In this document: one piece after another, positions 34,539-45,738 of the stretch
Layout of the letters: each line of letters begins with the position of its first letter
Numbering within the stretch: the first letter of the stretch is position 1
Assembly (NCBI GenBank): GCA_963812195.1
Contig: CAWEUI010000013.1
Span: 1 to 64,000, forward strand
DNA from: ZC4RG30 sp963812195
Lineage (GTDB): Bacteria; Pseudomonadota; Gammaproteobacteria; Steroidobacterales; Steroidobacteraceae
Direction: 5' to 3'
DNA: 64,000 nucleotides
Position numbers and translations under genes: made by a program
Notes under the pieces: generated by a model
What the model saw: only the letters and a program-made list of their open reading frames with translations
What the model was told of the DNA's origin: nothing
The model's database searches: none

Positions 34539-35697
34539 ATGGCGCTGTTCGAATACTTTTCGAACTACGTCTGGAACCTGTCCGTCGCGATCGCGCTGGA
34601 AAGCGGCGCGCGCATCGGCGAGATCGTGGACATGTGCCAGCCGTTGCGCGAGGCCGCCGCGGCCGGCGCCGATGCCGGCACGCCGCAGTTCATGGCGCAG
34701 TGGGTGCGCGTGGCCGACACGCTGGTGGAGCTGGCCGACGAGGACGCGGCGCAGGGCCGCAACTTTTCCGCCTCCAACAAGCTCGAGCGCGCCGCACTGT
34801 ATCTGCTGGTGGCCGAGCGCATGCAGGCGCAGGGCAGTACCGGGCGCGCGGAGACCTATGCGCGGGCGCGCGAACTGTTCGACCGCTCCACGCGGCTCGG
34901 GCAGCTCAACCGCGAGCGCGTGGAGATTGCGCTGGAGCGGGGCACCATGCCGGCGCTGTTCACGCGCGCGCCGGGCGCGGGGCCGCATCCGGTGGTGGTG
35001 TACTGCAACGGCCTGGATAGCTGCAAGGAGCTGCTGTACTGGTCGCGCCTGCCCGAGGAGCTGGCACGGCGCGGCGTATCCACGCTGTGCGTGGACCAGC
35101 CCGGCAGCGGCGAGGCCCTGCGCCTGCAGGGCCTGCCGGTGGATCCGCACAGCGAGCACTGGGCCTCCCGGGCGGTGGACTGGCTGGTGGCGCGCGCGGA
35201 GGTCGACGCGCGGCGCATCGGCATGACCGGCATCAGCCTGGGCGGGCATTTCGCGCCGCGCGCCGTGGCCTTCGAGCCGCGTTTCGCCAGCGGCGCGGTC
35301 TGGGGCGCGAACCACAACTGGGCCGAGGTGCAGCACAAGCGCCTGCAGCGCGAGGGCGAGAATCCGGTGCCGCATTACTGGGCGCATGTGATGTGGGCCT
35401 TCGGCGCGGCGAACATGGACGAATTCCTGGACAAAGCCGCCGACATGAACCTGAACGGGGTGATGGAGCGCATCACGCGTGCCGTTCCTCGTCACGCATG
35501 GCGCGCGCGACCGGCAGATCGCGCTCGACTACGCGCACCAGAGCTACGACCAGCTCGTCAACTCGCCGGCGCGCGAGTTGAAGATCTTCACCGAACGCGA
35601 GGGCGGGGTGGAGCACGTGGGCGCGGACAACATGTCCTACGGCCGCGACTACATCGCGGACTGGTTTGCCGATACGCTGGGCGGCCACACCGGTTGA
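34539..35697 (+). CDS. Alpha/beta hydrolase, C-C hydrolase/FrsA-like, one frameshift
   Basis: About 386 residues. A helical N-terminal part ('ALFEYFSNYVWNLSVAIALE') precedes an alpha/beta hydrolase core: 'PVVVYCNGLDSCKELLYWSR', the nucleophile elbow 'GMTGISLGGHFAP' with Ser, Asp in 'HGARDRQIAL' and His in 'GGVEHVGADN'. The layout resembles 2,6-dihydroxypseudooxynicotine hydrolase, which cleaves a C-C bond, and the FrsA group. A one-base insertion near 35480 breaks the frame. Behind an extradiol dioxygenase it is a good candidate to split the ring-cleavage product. Confidence 0.85.
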
Positions 35698-35710
35698 GGG
35701 GGAGAGCACA

Positions 35711-36277
35711 ATGAAAAATACAGCGGTCCGCCGCATCGTCACCGGCCACGACCAGGCCGGACGGGCCATCATCCAGCAGGACGGGCCGGTGCCGCGCGTG
35801 CAGCGCGTCGGTGGCGAACACGGTCCGATGTTCTTCGAGGTATGGAGCACGCGCGACACGCCGGCGCCCATCGACCGCGCCTCGGGCGAGCCGGCCGAAG
35901 AGGGTATCCAGCTCGCGCCGCCGAAGCGCGGCACGCGCATCCGCGTGCTGGACATTCCGCCCGAGGATGCCAGCCTCGCGAGCATCACGCCCGAGCAGGC
36001 CGCGGCGCATTTCGCCGAAGTCGGCGCGGCCGGCGCGTCCTCGCACGCCGGCGCGGACACGCGCCATGCCTTCATGCATCGCACCGAGACCATCGACTAC
36101 GGCATCGTGCTGGAGGGCGAGATCACGCTGATCCTGGACGAAGGCGAAACCGTGGCCTATGCCGGCGACATCGTGGTCCAGCGCGGCACCAACCACGGCT
36201 GGTCGAACCGTTCGAACCGCAACTGCCGCATCGCGTTCGTCCTCATTGACGGCCGCTACGAGGACGGCCTGGGCTGA
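35711..36277 (+). CDS. Cupin domain protein
   Basis: A 188-residue single cupin. The N-terminal part 'RRIVTGHDQAGRAIIQQDGP' is followed by the barrel. Cupin motif 1 is in 'HRTETIDYGIVLEGEITLIL', motif 2 in 'DIVVQRGTNHGWSNRSNRNC'. The metal His/Glu set is partly kept (H-x-T-E at the start, H in 'GTNHGW'). This subgroup often sits in aromatic-degradation clusters. Function could be a dioxygenase or a binding protein. Ribosome site GGGGGAG, 13 bp after the hydrolase. Confidence 0.82.
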   Translation: MKNTAVRRIVTGHDQAGRAIIQQDGPVPRVQRVGGEHGPMFFEVWSTRDTPAPIDRASGEPAEEGIQLAPPKRGTRIRVLDIPPEDASLASITPEQAAAHFAEVGAAGASSHAGADTRHAFMHRTETIDYGIVLEGEITLILDEGETVAYAGDIVVQRGTNHGWSNRSNRNCRIAFVLIDGRYEDGLG

Positions 36278-36328
36278 ACGGCCGCCATGCCGAGCGTCCG
36301 GGAATTGCAGCACCACAGGAGACATGCG

Positions 36329-36356
36329 ATGTCGTTTCGTACATCGCTGACCACCG

Positions 36357-36373
<17 letters not shown>
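36329..36373 (+). pseudogene. Vestigial signal-peptide start before the synthetase gene
   Basis: An ATG with a good ribosome site (AGGAG at 36317-36321) opens MSFRTSLTTVAALA and stops at once (36371-36373). The peptide looks like the first half of a signal sequence. It overlaps the start of the next gene in another frame. It may be the stump left by a deletion that removed a secreted protein gene. Confidence 0.4.
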
Positions 36374-38337
<1,964 letters not shown>

Positions 38338-38339
38338 AC

Positions 38340-38359
38340 GCGCCGGCCACGTCCGGCGC
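38340..38359. terminator. Possible terminator hairpin between convergent genes
   Basis: GCGCCGG / CCGGCGC with a 6-base loop lies between the synthetase stop and the convergent membrane-protein stop. There is no T-run, so intrinsic termination is uncertain. Confidence 0.35.
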
Positions 38360-38367
38360 CGTAGTAC

Positions 38368-38871
38368 TCAGGCGATGCCGGCCAGGCTGCGCCGGATATG
38401 CCGCACCTGGATGGCGGCGCCGAGCACATAGACCAGGAATCCGGCGACATACAGGCGCTGCAGCAGCGGGTCGTCCGGGCCGGTGAAGGCCGGATGGCCC
38501 GGCGGCAGCCGCGTGCCCACTTCGGTGAGCGCCGGCACGTAGTGGAAGAACAGCGTCAGCGAGTTGCCCAGCGCGACCACATACCGCACCGGACCGGACG
38601 GAATGGCGATGCTCTCCAGCAGATAGGTGATGGCCAGCACCACCAGCGTGGCAACCGCCAGCGCGTGTGGCGCGCCGAAGCCGCCATGGCGGAACAGGAA
38701 CAGTGCGGTCACGCAGGTGGCGGCGGTGAGCCGGATGTACCAGATGCCGGCGGTGGTGCGCGCGGTGATGACGCCGTGGCGCACCAGCGCCACGACGCCC
38801 GCCAGCACGGCCAGCAGCGCAAGGCCTGTGTGAAACGCCCCCAGCGGCGTGAGATGGAAGGTCTCGGGCAT
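38368..38871 (-). CDS. Small membrane protein of unknown function
   Basis: A 167-residue membrane protein with about five helices: 'GLALLAVLAGVVALVRHGVI', 'IRLTAATCVTALFLF', 'LAVATLVVLAITYLLESIAI' and 'LYVAGFLVYVLGAAIQVRHI'. The ATG at 38871 has a GAAGAG site; a GTG at 38892 would add seven residues. No family recognised with confidence; it resembles DUF2306-like predicted membrane proteins. The frame is intact. Confidence 0.6.
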   Translation of the reverse strand: MPETFHLTPLGAFHTGLALLAVLAGVVALVRHGVITARTTAGIWYIRLTAATCVTALFLFRHGGFGAPHALAVATLVVLAITYLLESIAIPSGPVRYVVALGNSLTLFFHYVPALTEVGTRLPPGHPAFTGPDDPLLQRLYVAGFLVYVLGAAIQVRHIRRSLAGIA

Positions 38872-38998
38872 CGGCTGCTCTTCGGGTGCCACGCAACCGG
38901 GTCAGGGTACGCGATGCGGCTTCCGGCGCAAACTCTGCGACAATGGGCGTCCTGCAGGAAGGAGGCGGACGCTACGACCCCTTCCGGGGGCGCTGCGG

Positions 38999-41137
38999 TC
39001 AGGTCAGCGGCGGTGGAGCGCGCAGCATCTGCTCGAAACCGGCGGCGTCGGCCGGCGTGCCGGCGATGTAACCCTGAATCTCGTTGCAGCCCAGTCCGCG
39101 CAGGAATTCGAGTTCCGCAACTGCTCCACGCCCTCGGCGTTGGTGCGGATGTCCAGGCTTCTGGCGAAGGCGATGATCGCCTGGATCAGCTTGCGGATCT
39201 TCGGATCCTCCGATTCTGCGACGAACGACTGGTCGATCTTCAGTTTGTCGAATGACAGGTGCCGCAGGTAACCCAGCGAGGAGTAGCCGGTGCCGAAGTC
39301 ATCGATCGACAGCTTCACGCCCAGATCGTGGAGCTCGCCCAGTGTGCGCCGCGAGGATTCCACGTCGCCCATCACGACGCCCTCGGTGATCTCCAGTTCG
39401 ACGCGCCGGGCGTCGATACCGTGCGCGGCGATGACCCGTGCGATGCGTTTGACGAAATCCGGTTTGTGGATTCGAGGGGCTGACGTTCACGGCAATCGTG
39501 ATGGCCGGCAACCGCAGCGCGTCCCAGATGCGGACCTGGCGCAAAGCCTCCTCGAATACCCAGGCACCGATTGTGCCGATGGATCCGGACTCCTCGGCTA
39601 TCGGGATGAAATCGGCCGGCGACACCAGCCCGTGGCCGGGACGGTTCCAGCGGGCCAGTGCCTCGGCGCCCACGATGGCCCCCGACTCGAGGTCGATCTG
39701 CGGCTGGAAGCGCAGTACCAGTTCGTCGCGTTCGACGGCCTGGCGCAGGTCGTTCTCCAGGCGCAGCCGCACCGTGGCGTGCTCGTTCATCGCGCGCGTG
39801 TAGAACACGTAGCCGTTGCGCCCGTTGCGCTTGGCCTCGTACATGGCGGTGTCGGCGTTGCGCATGAGTTCGCCGGCGCTGGTGCCGTCCTCCGGGTACA
39901 GACCGATGCCGATGCTCGCCGACACGGCCACTTCCTCTCCGTCCAGCATCACCGGTCGCGCGATCTCGCGCAGCAGTTCTTCGGCCACCCGTGCCGCGTC
40001 ATCGCCGTTGCGCAGATCTTCCAGCAGCAGCACGAACTCGTCGCCGCCCATGCGGGAGACCGTGTCGGCGTCCCGCACCACGGAACGCAGGCGCCCGGCG
40101 ACGGTGCGCAGCAACACGTCGCCGGCGTCGTGCCCCATCGAGTCGTTGATCTCCTTGAAGCGGTCCAGGTCGACGAACAGTACGGCCAACCGCGATTTCT
40201 GCCGCATGCCGATCGTCAGCGCGTGCTCGAGCCGCTGCAGCAGATGCGTCCGGTTCGGCAGGCTGGTCAGTGCATCGAACAACGCCAGATGCCGCAGATG
40301 CTGCTCCTGGCGCTTGTGTTCCGTGATGTCGGAGAACACGCCCACGTAGTGCGTGGTACGGCCGTCCGCGTCCTTCACCGCATTGAGGGTGAGCCATTCG
40401 GCGTACACTTCGCCGCTCTTGCGCCGGTTCCAGATCTCGCCGGACCACTGGCCCGTGGTGAGCAGGTTGTTCCACATCGTGGCGTAGAAGTCCGGATCCT
40501 GCCGCCCGGAATGCAGGATCTTCGGTGTCTGGCCGATCACCTCGGCTTCCCCGAAGCCGGTGATGCGCTCGAAGGCCGGATTCACCGCGACGATCCGGTT
40601 ATGCTGATCGCAGACCATGACGCCTTCGGCCGTGGAGCGCATGATGGAATTCCACAGCCGCATGCGCTCCTCGGCGGCCGAACGTTCCGTGACGTCCAGA
40701 AAGGTCACGAAAGTCTCGGTCTGCGTCCAGGTGCTGCGCACTTCGAAGGTGCGCAAGGCGCCGTCGCGGCGATGGATGTCGGCGACGATCGGGTCCTGCG
40801 GCGTCCCGGATCGCAGGAACTCGCGTCCGGCGGTCTCCCACCTCTGTATCACCTGCCGACCGTACTCCTGGTCCGCGAATACCAGCTTCACGTAGTCCGC
40901 GATCGTTGGCACCTCGGCCAGGGAGTAGCCCAGTTCCTGCACGAACGCATCATTCAATGCCAGCGCTCTGCCCTGTGGGTCGACGATGGCCATGGGCTGT
41001 GGCGCGGCCTGGAATGCGCGCCGGTACGTCCCGGCCTGGGTCGTACCGGGAGCGCCGGCGGAGCCGAGCAGCGCATCCGCCAGCCTGCCATCCGGCGCGT
41101 CGTCGGGCTGTGGCTGCGTTGCGGGCCTGGTATTCAC
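38999..41137 (-). CDS. PAS-PAS-GGDEF-EAL cyclic di-GMP enzyme, frameshifted
   Basis: About 712 residues, GTG start at 41137. Two PAS domains ('AAPQPMAIVDPQGRALALND', 'STAEGVMVCDQHNRIVAVNP') lead to a GGDEF domain with the intact signature 'RMGGDEFVLLLEDL' and an EAL domain starting 'GAEALARWNRPGHG'. Later EAL blocks are 'SIDDFGTGYSSLGYL' and 'FVAESEDPKIRKLIQAIIAF'. Frame changes near 39475 and 39125 break the EAL half. The stop after '...RAPPPLT' is at 38999-39001. With both active motifs kept, either synthesis or breakdown of c-di-GMP is possible. It ends 25 bp upstream-in-order of a GspE-type ATPase that may sense c-di-GMP. Confidence 0.88.
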
Positions 41138-41161
41138 GGGTGGTGTGTCGTTGCCGCGGTT

Positions 41162-42949
41162 CTAGTCCAGCCGCGCGTGGAAGACTTCCTTCAGCGAGAT
41201 ATCCCCTTTCCTGGCAAGACCCAGCGCCTGCTCGGTCAGCCGCACCATACCGTCAGCTACGGCCTGGTTCTCGATGTCCTGAAAGCTCGCGCCGGCCAGT
41301 ACCAGCGTGCGCAGCGCAGGGTTCATCTCCAGCAGCTCGTAGACCGCGACACGCCCCCGCGTGCCGGTGCCGGAGCACTCCGAACAACCCGAGCCGCGCC
41401 AGAATTTCTCGTCCGGGTGCACGCCGAGCACGTCGCGGATTTCGGGTTGTACCTCCTCCTCGACCCGGCAGTGCGGGCAGTTGTGGCGCACCAGCCGCTG
41501 CGCCAGCACGCCGGCCAGCGTGGCGTTGACCAGATAAGGCGGGATGCCAATTTCAATCAGGCGCGTGATCGTCTGTGCCGCGCTGTTGGTGTGCAGGGTG
41601 GACAGCACCAGATGTCCGGTCAGTGCGCTTTCGACCGCGATCTTCGCGGTTTCGGCGTCGCGTACCTCGCCGATCAGAATGATGTCCGGGTCGTGACGCA
41701 GGATGTTGCGCAGCACGCGGGCGAAATCCAGGTCGATGGCGGGGTTCACCTGTATCTGCACCAGCCCGTCGATACGGTATTCGACCGGATCCTCCACGGT
41801 GATGATGTGGTATTCGCCGGTGTTCAGCGTCTGCAGCGCCGCATACAGCGTGGTGGACTTGCCGCAGCCGGTGGGGCCGGTCACCAGCACCAGGCCCTGG
41901 TTGCGGTCGATCAGCCGGCGGAACTTCTTGCCATCGGGCTCCGAGAAGCCGATGTCCTCGATGCGGCGCAGTCCCACGCGCGGATCGAGCAGGCGGATCA
42001 CCACGTTCTCCCCATGCACTGTCGGCATGACGGATACGCGCATGTCCACCTGACCGGCGGCGGTGCGGAAGTGGATCGCGCCGTCCTGCGGCAGCCGGTG
42101 AACGGCCAGGTTCATCTCGGCCAGTACCTTGATCCGCGCGATGATGCCGGGCAGCAACGCGCGGTGCAGTTCGCCCACGCGCACCATCGCGCCGTCGATG
42201 CGGTAGTGCGCATCGCCGAACTTCTCGTGCGGACGGATATGGATGTCCGAGGCCCGGCGCAGCACCGCGTCCGCGAGCAGCGTGTGCACCAGTCGTACTA
42301 TCGGCTTTTCGCGGGCCAGCACTTCGATCGCCGTGCCGGCCGGTGGTTCGGTGGTGGACGCGGATGGTTCGTCGGCGTGTGCCTCGGCTTCGGCCTCGAC
42401 GGCCATTTGGCCTATCGCCGGGTAGTTCGTGGCGATCGCGGTTTCCAGGTCGCGCGGTGTGGCCAGCGCCACCTCCACAGGGACCTGCGTACGGAAGCGG
42501 ATGACCGCCAGCTTGTCGCTGTCGGCCGGGTCGTCGGTGGCGACCACCAGCCGTCCGTTCTCGTACATGAGCGGCAGTACTCGTTGCTCGCGCACGATGT
42601 TCGGCGGCAGGGCGGCCAGTGCGACCGGTTCGGGGCGGAATTCACCGAGGCGGACGAAGGGCACGCCGATCTGGTCGCTGAGTGCGCGGTACAGCTCTTC
42701 TTCCTCGACCTCGTGCCGTATCAGCAGGTGCTTGCCGAATCTGACCCCGGGCAGCTGCGCCTGGGCCAGCAGCGTACGGTGCAGACCGGTATCGTGCACG
42801 GCGCCGGCGTCGCGCAGCAGCTCGCCCAGCTTGCGGCGATGCGGCGGATGGGGCTGCTTCAGGCGTGCCCGCAATTCCTCGGTCGTAGTCGAAGGCACCG
42901 GTAGTTCCAATGCCTCAACTTCCGTTGCCCCAACTTCCGTCGTATTCAT
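41162..42949 (-). CDS. PilB/GspE family assembly ATPase with MshEN-like N-terminal domain
   Basis: About 595 residues from the ATG at 42949 (an ATG at 43012 would add 21). The N-terminal part 'RKLGELLRDAGAVHDTGLHR', 'RFGKHLLIRHEVEEEELYRA' matches the repeat pattern of the MshEN c-di-GMP-binding domain. The ATPase core has Walker A 'VTGPTGCGKSTTLYAALQTL', the Asp box 'ITVEDPVEYRIDGL', Walker B 'DPDIILIGEVRDAETAKIA' and 'LSTLHTNSAAQTITRL'. A tetracysteine zinc motif follows ('CPHCRVEEE', 'CSECSG'). It powers type II secretion or pilus assembly; no other assembly genes are adjacent. The frame is intact. Confidence 0.92.
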   Translation of the reverse strand: MNTTEVGATEVEALELPVPSTTTEELRARLKQPHPPHRRKLGELLRDAGAVHDTGLHRTLLAQAQLPGVRFGKHLLIRHEVEEEELYRALSDQIGVPFVRLGEFRPEPVALAALPPNIVREQRVLPLMYENGRLVVATDDPADSDKLAVIRFRTQVPVEVALATPRDLETAIATNYPAIGQMAVEAEAEAHADEPSASTTEPPAGTAIEVLAREKPIVRLVHTLLADAVLRRASDIHIRPHEKFGDAHYRIDGAMVRVGELHRALLPGIIARIKVLAEMNLAVHRLPQDGAIHFRTAAGQVDMRVSVMPTVHGENVVIRLLDPRVGLRRIEDIGFSEPDGKKFRRLIDRNQGLVLVTGPTGCGKSTTLYAALQTLNTGEYHIITVEDPVEYRIDGLVQIQVNPAIDLDFARVLRNILRHDPDIILIGEVRDAETAKIAVESALTGHLVLSTLHTNSAAQTITRLIEIGIPPYLVNATLAGVLAQRLVRHNCPHCRVEEEVQPEIRDVLGVHPDEKFWRGSGCSECSGTGTRGRVAVYELLEMNPALRTLVLAGASFQDIENQAVADGMVRLTEQALGLARKGDISLKEVFHARLD

Positions 42950-43156
42950 GTATGACCAGGCTCCACGCAGCGTCTGCGGTATCCGCCCGTTGTGGGCATA
43001 TGTAAGCTGCATTGGATTCCCCCGGCACCGGCTGCGCAGTGATGGCAGTCACAGTTGGTGGCCAATCAGGCATTCGCCGGATGCCGGATCCGGCCGGCCC
43101 GGCAGGTGTATCGTCGCCGTACCCGCTACCCGGGCTGTCCTGCAGGAGAACGAGAC

Positions 43157-43702
43157 ATGAGCAACGTCTACGACATTCCCGTCAAGCGCATCACCGGCGA
43201 GAGCGCCTCGCTGGGCGACTTCCGCGGCAACGTGCTGCTGGTGGTCAACGTGGCCTCGAAGTGCGGCCTCACGCCGCAGTACGAGGGGCTCGAAAAACTG
43301 TATGAGGCCAAGCGCGAGCAGGGCCTCGCCGTGCTGGGTTTTCCGGCCAACAATTTCAAGGAGCAGGAGCCGGGCACGGATGCCGAGATCCAGCAGTTCT
43401 GTTCGCTGACCTACGACGTGCAGTTCCCGCTGTTCTCCAAGATCTCGGTGAAAGGCGCCGACCGGCATCCGCTGTACGACGCCCTGACCAGCGCACAGCC
43501 CAGCGCCATCGGCGAAGGTCCGTTCCGCGAGCGGCTCAAGGGCTATGGCATCGACGGTGGCGCACAGGACGAGGTGCTGTGGAACTTCGAGAAGTTCCTC
43601 GTCAGCCGCGACGGCGAAGTGGTGGCGCGCTTCTCGCCGGATGTCACGGCCAACGATCCGCGCCTGCTGGCCGCCATCGATGCGGAGTTGTCGCGGGGCT
43701 AG
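43157..43702 (+). CDS. Glutathione peroxidase family protein
   Basis: A 181-residue thiol peroxidase, ribosome site AGGAG. The peroxidatic Cys is in 'VNVASKCGLTPQYEGLEKLY', the second motif is 'GLAVLGFPANNFKEQEPGTD', and the Trp of the active site is in 'VLWNFEKFLVSRDGEVV'. It reduces hydrogen peroxide and organic hydroperoxides, probably with thioredoxin in bacteria. Length and motifs match the family. It converges on the PAP2 gene with a 4-bp overlap of coding ends. Confidence 0.93.
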   Translation: MSNVYDIPVKRITGESASLGDFRGNVLLVVNVASKCGLTPQYEGLEKLYEAKREQGLAVLGFPANNFKEQEPGTDAEIQQFCSLTYDVQFPLFSKISVKGADRHPLYDALTSAQPSAIGEGPFRERLKGYGIDGGAQDEVLWNFEKFLVSRDGEVVARFSPDVTANDPRLLAAIDAELSRG

Positions 43703-44319
43703 CGCAGGCGCAGTCCCCGCCAGCGAAAGCACAGCCACCAGGCGGCGGCGCCCAGCGCCGCGCCGGCGAGGACATCGACCGCGTAGTGCTGCTTGAAGGT
43801 CAGCGTGCTCAGCGCGCAGGCCAGCGCGATGAGCAGTGCCGCGCCGAACCAGCGGGTGCCGGACAATGCCAGCGCGCTGAGTGTCACCGAACTCACGTGC
43901 AGGCTGGGCAGGCAGTTCACGGCCGCGTCGGTGGCGCGCACGTGCTGCACCAGCGAGGCGCCGAGTGCGCCGGCCGACGCCGGCAGCGGATACAGCTCGC
44001 GCGGAAACCGCGTCGGCCAGAACACGAAGCACAGCATGCCGATCACCTGTGCCACCAGCGCGGCGTACAGGTAGCGCGTGGCCCGCTCCCGGTCCGGCAA
44101 CAGCAGGAACGCCGCGAGCTGGAACGCGAAGGCGCCGTAGTAGACCAGGCCGCTGAGCGGCCAGAACGGCACGGCGCGATCCAGCGCCGTCAGCGGCAGC
44201 TCGACGGCCGGTCCGACATGCCAGTGCTGCGGCACGAAGTACATCGTTGCGCACACCAGTGTCGTGGCGGCGGCCGCACCCAGCAGGGCGCGCAGGGATC
44301 GGAAGACCGGCAGGGTCAC
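43699..44319 (-). CDS. PAP2 family phosphatase-like membrane protein
   Basis: A 206-residue membrane protein with six helices. The phosphatase motifs are seen as 'RFPRELYPLP', 'NCLPSLHVSSVTLSALAL' (the SxxH part) and 'FKQHYAVDVLAGAALG' (the H-x3-D part). Such enzymes dephosphorylate lipid phosphates or inositol ceramides at the membrane. Its ATG overlaps the stop of the upstream esterase gene (44316-44319), so the pair is coupled. The frame is intact. Confidence 0.85.
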   Translation of the reverse strand: MTLPVFRSLRALLGAAAATTLVCATMYFVPQHWHVGPAVELPLTALDRAVPFWPLSGLVYYGAFAFQLAAFLLLPDRERATRYLYAALVAQVIGMLCFVFWPTRFPRELYPLPASAGALGASLVQHVRATDAAVNCLPSLHVSSVTLSALALSGTRWFGAALLIALACALSTLTFKQHYAVDVLAGAALGAAAWWLCFRWRGLRLR

Positions 44320-45275
44320 GGCGTTTGCTTGTTCCGGAAGAAGGTCCAGGCCTGCTCCGCCGACTCCAGGTCATGGTTCTGGCTGCCGACGATGGCGTAG
44401 TACAGCACGGAATAATCGTAGGCGAGGCTGGGCTCGACATGACCACCGTCCTGGATGGTGATCACCTGGACCTGGGGTCCTGCATCCGGCCCCCAGGTCT
44501 GGCTGCTGGCGCGGGTCCTGCCCCTGCCGATGTGCGCGAACTGGTGGCTCACCGGCCGCGCATCGCGCAGGCCGTCCGCGGCCAGCCAGTACTTGCGCGT
44601 GGCCGCCACGCTCCACACCCGGCCGCGATCGCGCTTGCTGCCCAGACCGACCTCGCCACCCTCGTAGGGCACCAGCGGGTCCCGGGTGCCGTGGATGAGC
44701 AGTACCGACACGGCGCGCGGCGCGTCGTGGCAGACGCTGCGCGCGGCCATGGTGCCGGCCACCGCGGCGATGGCGGCCGGCCGGGGCTGCATCTGGATGG
44801 CCAGCCGCTGGCTCATCATGGCGCCGTTGGACATGCCCATCACGTAGATGCGATGGGCATCGGCGCTGCCGGCATCGACCAGGCGGCGTACCACGGCCTC
44901 GGCGAAGGCCACGTCATCCACCCGCGGATTGTTGTCGGCATCGCCGCGGCAATCGTTCCAGCCGGTGCGGTTGTCGCTGCCCTTCAGGCCCTGCAGCGCC
45001 GCCACCAGGATCTTCTCGCGCGCGGCGATGGCCAGCCACGCCGACAGCGGCGAGGGCGAGCGGCCCTCGCCCAGCGCATTGGCCGCGGTGCCCAGATGGC
45101 CGTGCAACACCAGCACCAGCGGACGCGGTCCGGCGGGAAGGTCATCGGGGGTGACCAGCAGGTAGTCGCGCTGCTGCCCCTGCACGGTGATGTGTACGGG
45201 CTGCGGCGCCGGCTCGGCACCCACGGCCGCCAGTGGTGCCAACAGCAGCAGTAGCCAGGCGGGCCGCTTGGACAT
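44316..45275 (-). CDS. Secreted esterase, polyhydroxybutyrate depolymerase/LpqC-like
   Basis: A 319-residue exported alpha/beta hydrolase. The ATG at 45275 opens the signal peptide 'LLLLLAPLAAVGA'; an ATG at 45293 is an alternative. Core motifs: 'RPLVLVLHGHLGTAANALG', the nucleophile elbow 'YVMGMSNGAMMSQRL', 'VLLIHGTRDPLVPYEGG' with the Asp, and the His in 'DGGHVEPS'. The family includes feruloyl esterases and PHB depolymerases; the substrate is open. Coupled to the PAP2 gene downstream. Confidence 0.87.
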   Translation of the reverse strand: MSKRPAWLLLLLAPLAAVGAEPAPQPVHITVQGQQRDYLLVTPDDLPAGPRPLVLVLHGHLGTAANALGEGRSPSPLSAWLAIAAREKILVAALQGLKGSDNRTGWNDCRGDADNNPRVDDVAFAEAVVRRLVDAGSADAHRIYVMGMSNGAMMSQRLAIQMQPRPAAIAAVAGTMAARSVCHDAPRAVSVLLIHGTRDPLVPYEGGEVGLGSKRDRGRVWSVAATRKYWLAADGLRDARPVSHQFAHIGRGRTRASSQTWGPDAGPQVQVITIQDGGHVEPSLAYDYSVLYYAIVGSQNHDLESAEQAWTFFRNKQTP

Positions 45276-45337
45276 GACGGGAAAGAATAGCACCGCGGTC
45301 GCAGCGTTTTGCGGGCCCGTCGTGCTCCGCCGTTGTG

Positions 45338-45709
45338 CTACTGAACAGTCAGCGAGCCATAGAAAGCGCGGGCGAACGCGATCGAGTAGAGCACGCCTCC
45401 AACCAGCAACACGCCGACCAACGCCCAGCTCCTGGGCGCGTTGACACGTCGCACCTCAAGCGAGGAGATCTGCTGATAAGGCACTTCCACGTGACGGCCG
45501 CGCCGGGTGTTGCCGGCAATGGTCTCTGGCCCGATGTCCGTGACCAGGAAGTAGTTGCTCTGCCCGTCCCGCGTCGTCACCTGGACCCGATCGTTGACGT
45601 GCACTTTGGACTTGACGTCCGCGGGGTCGCTGGCGTTTTCAACCGGTCGGAGAGTGGTACAGCCGGCCAGCACCACAACGAGGATCCACACGATCACTGG
45701 TTTCATCAC
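45338..45709 (-). CDS. Small lipoprotein of unknown function
   Basis: A 123-residue protein with a lipobox, 'WILVVVLAGCTTLRP', a small soluble domain ('VHVNDRVQVTTRDGQSNYFL', 'VEVPYQQISSLEVRRV') that could be a beta-barrel of the SH3-like kind, and a C-terminal hydrophobic helix 'WALVGVLLVGGVLYSIAFA'. The combination of lipid anchor and terminal helix is unusual. No family recognised. The frame is intact. Confidence 0.65.
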   Translation of the reverse strand: MMKPVIVWILVVVLAGCTTLRPVENASDPADVKSKVHVNDRVQVTTRDGQSNYFLVTDIGPETIAGNTRRGRHVEVPYQQISSLEVRRVNAPRSWALVGVLLVGGVLYSIAFARAFYGSLTVQ

Positions 45710-45738
45710 ACGCTCCCTGTGTGTTGAAGGCTGTGTTG

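Noticed and set aside
39290..42904. A 1204-codon open frame on the plus strand
   Set aside because: It lies opposite the GGDEF-EAL and GspE genes, whose motifs are intact on the minus strand. Long antisense frames are common in GC-rich DNA.
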